DNA of 6,779 bases from an uncultured Verrucomicrobiota bacterium (GTDB taxonomy: Bacteria > Verrucomicrobiota > Verrucomicrobiia > Limisphaerales > UBA1096): positions 1 to 6,779 of the forward strand of contig CAJXAU010000090.1 in assembly GCA_913050205.1 (NCBI GenBank). The letters run 5' to 3'. The notes below the pieces were generated by a model. The model saw only the letters and a list, made by a program, of their open reading frames with translations. It was not told the origin of the DNA and searched no databases. This document shows, piece by piece, positions 6,177-6,779 of this stretch; the first letter of the stretch is position 1, and the number at the start of each line of letters is the position of its first letter. A program made the position numbers and the translations under genes.

Positions 6177-6262
6177 CCCGTTGCGGTGAATTTGTCGCGG
6201 AACTGCCGGCAAGTCAACGGTGTCGCTTGGCCGGCCGGTGCCGCATCGGTAAAGTGGTGGCG
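6177..6262. promoter_or_regulatory. 86-nt divergent intergenic region between thiS and mutY
   Basis: It must hold the transcription start of one or both genes, given the divergent layout. It contains CGCTTGGCCGGCCGG (6224-6238), with the palindrome GGCCGGCC (6229-6236) and one copy of the recurring CGCTTGGCC word. I see no convincing -35/-10 pair or riboswitch; there is no room for a full TPP riboswitch and none of its conserved core was recognised. Confidence 0.3.
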
Positions 6263-6779
6263 ATGCGTCTCCGCTACATCGTTGCGCCGCTACTCAAGTG
6301 GTTCGCCAAAAACGCCCGCGACCTGCCGTGGCGGCGGACGCGCGATCCGTACGCCATCTGGGTGTCCGAGATCATGCTACAACAAACGCAGGTCAAGACG
6401 GTGATCCCGTATTGGGAACGTTGGATGAAGCGCTTACCGGACATCACCGCGCTGGCCAACGCCCGGGAGGACACGGTGATCAAGCTGTGGGAGGGTCTGG
6501 GCTACTATTCGCGTGTGCGGAACATGCAAAAGGCCGCGCGGCTGATTCGCGACGAACACGGCGGCCGTTTCCCGCGCGACCGGACCGGAGTGTTGGCGTT
6601 GCCGGGGGTGGGGCGATACACCGTCGGTGCGATCTGCAGCATCGCGTACAACCAGCCGGAACCAATCGCGGATGGCAACGTCATTCGCGTGCTGACGCGC
6701 GTGACCGGCATCGAGGAGTCGCCCAAGGCCAAGCCGGTGCTCGAACAAATCTGGGCCGTCGCTGACGACCTCGTGAAAC
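6263..6779 (+). CDS. mutY: A/G-specific adenine glycosylase MutY (3' end beyond window)
   Basis: 172 residues of the N-terminal catalytic domain; the frame runs off the right edge. MutY removes adenine mispaired with 8-oxoguanine. Visible landmarks: LPWRRTRDPYAIWVSEIMLQQTQV (21-44) with the catalytic Glu36; the YWERWMKRLPDITALA segment (50-65); LWEGLGYYSRVRNMQKAA (75-92); the helix-hairpin-helix LPGVGRYTVGAI (113-124); and the catalytic Asp137 in IADGNVIRVLTR. LQQTQV and GYYSR are diagnostic for MutY against the related EndoIII (Nth). The position of the non-essential E. coli Lys142 is Ile141 here. The iron-sulfur cysteines and the C-terminal NUDIX-like domain would lie beyond the window. The start at 6263 has a GTGGTGG stretch a few bases upstream, a modest ribosome binding site. 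The gene is divergent from thiS. Confidence 0.95.
   Translation, partial: MRLRYIVAPLLKWFAKNARDLPWRRTRDPYAIWVSEIMLQQTQVKTVIPYWERWMKRLPDITALANAREDTVIKLWEGLGYYSRVRNMQKAARLIRDEHGGRFPRDRTGVLALPGVGRYTVGAICSIAYNQPEPIADGNVIRVLTRVTGIEESPKAKPVLEQIWAVADDLVK

Noticed and set aside
6177..6212. 12-residue N-terminal extension of ThiS
   Set aside because: It makes the protein longer than the family norm and has no counterpart before the first beta strand.
1..6779. CRISPR array, tRNA/rRNA, transposase, toxin-antitoxin or defence cassette
   Set aside because: I looked for regular spaced repeats, cloverleaf-like segments, terminal inverted repeats and small paired genes, and saw none.

Overview
The window looks like a chromosomal stretch from a free-living Gram-negative bacterium. 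The best guess is Verrucomicrobiota or a relative: the large secreted protein on the left carries the kind of repeated extracellular domains, followed by an Ig-like segment, that is common there, and the housekeeping genes are unremarkable for such a genome. This taxonomic call is an inference from protein style; no rRNA or other marker is present.

Layout, left to right. (1) 1-1934, minus strand: most of a large secreted protein that runs off the left edge. It has a signal peptide, three tandem jelly-roll-like repeats and an Ig-like segment. (2) 1935-2122: a divergent intergenic region with several small inverted repeats. (3) 2123-3697, plus: an aldehyde dehydrogenase of the 2,5-dioxovalerate (alpha-ketoglutarate semialdehyde) dehydrogenase type, followed after 1 nt by (4) 3699-4436, plus: a polyprenol-phosphate mannosyltransferase-like GT2 enzyme. 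(5) 4437-4471: a 35-nt convergent gap holding a 16-bp perfect palindrome. (6) 4472-5329, minus: a fumarylacetoacetate-hydrolase-fold enzyme resembling 2-keto-3-deoxy-pentonate dehydratases. (7) 5404-5964, minus: a YqgE/AlgH (UPF0301) protein. (8) 5961-6176, minus: the sulfur carrier ThiS, overlapping AlgH by ATGA. (9) 6263-6779, plus: the N-terminal two thirds or so of the adenine glycosylase MutY, which runs off the right edge.

The most coherent functional link is between the dehydrogenase and the FAH-fold enzyme. Together they would form the last two steps of a non-phosphorylating pentose or sugar-acid route (2-keto-3-deoxy-pentonate to alpha-ketoglutarate semialdehyde to alpha-ketoglutarate), although they are convergently transcribed. 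The most unusual DNA-level signal is a recurring word, TTGGCCAAGC(G), present in genes in more than one reading frame and in intergenic DNA, where it forms two 16-bp perfect palindromes flanking the FAH-fold gene. No mobile element, CRISPR array, RNA gene or obvious defence system is visible.
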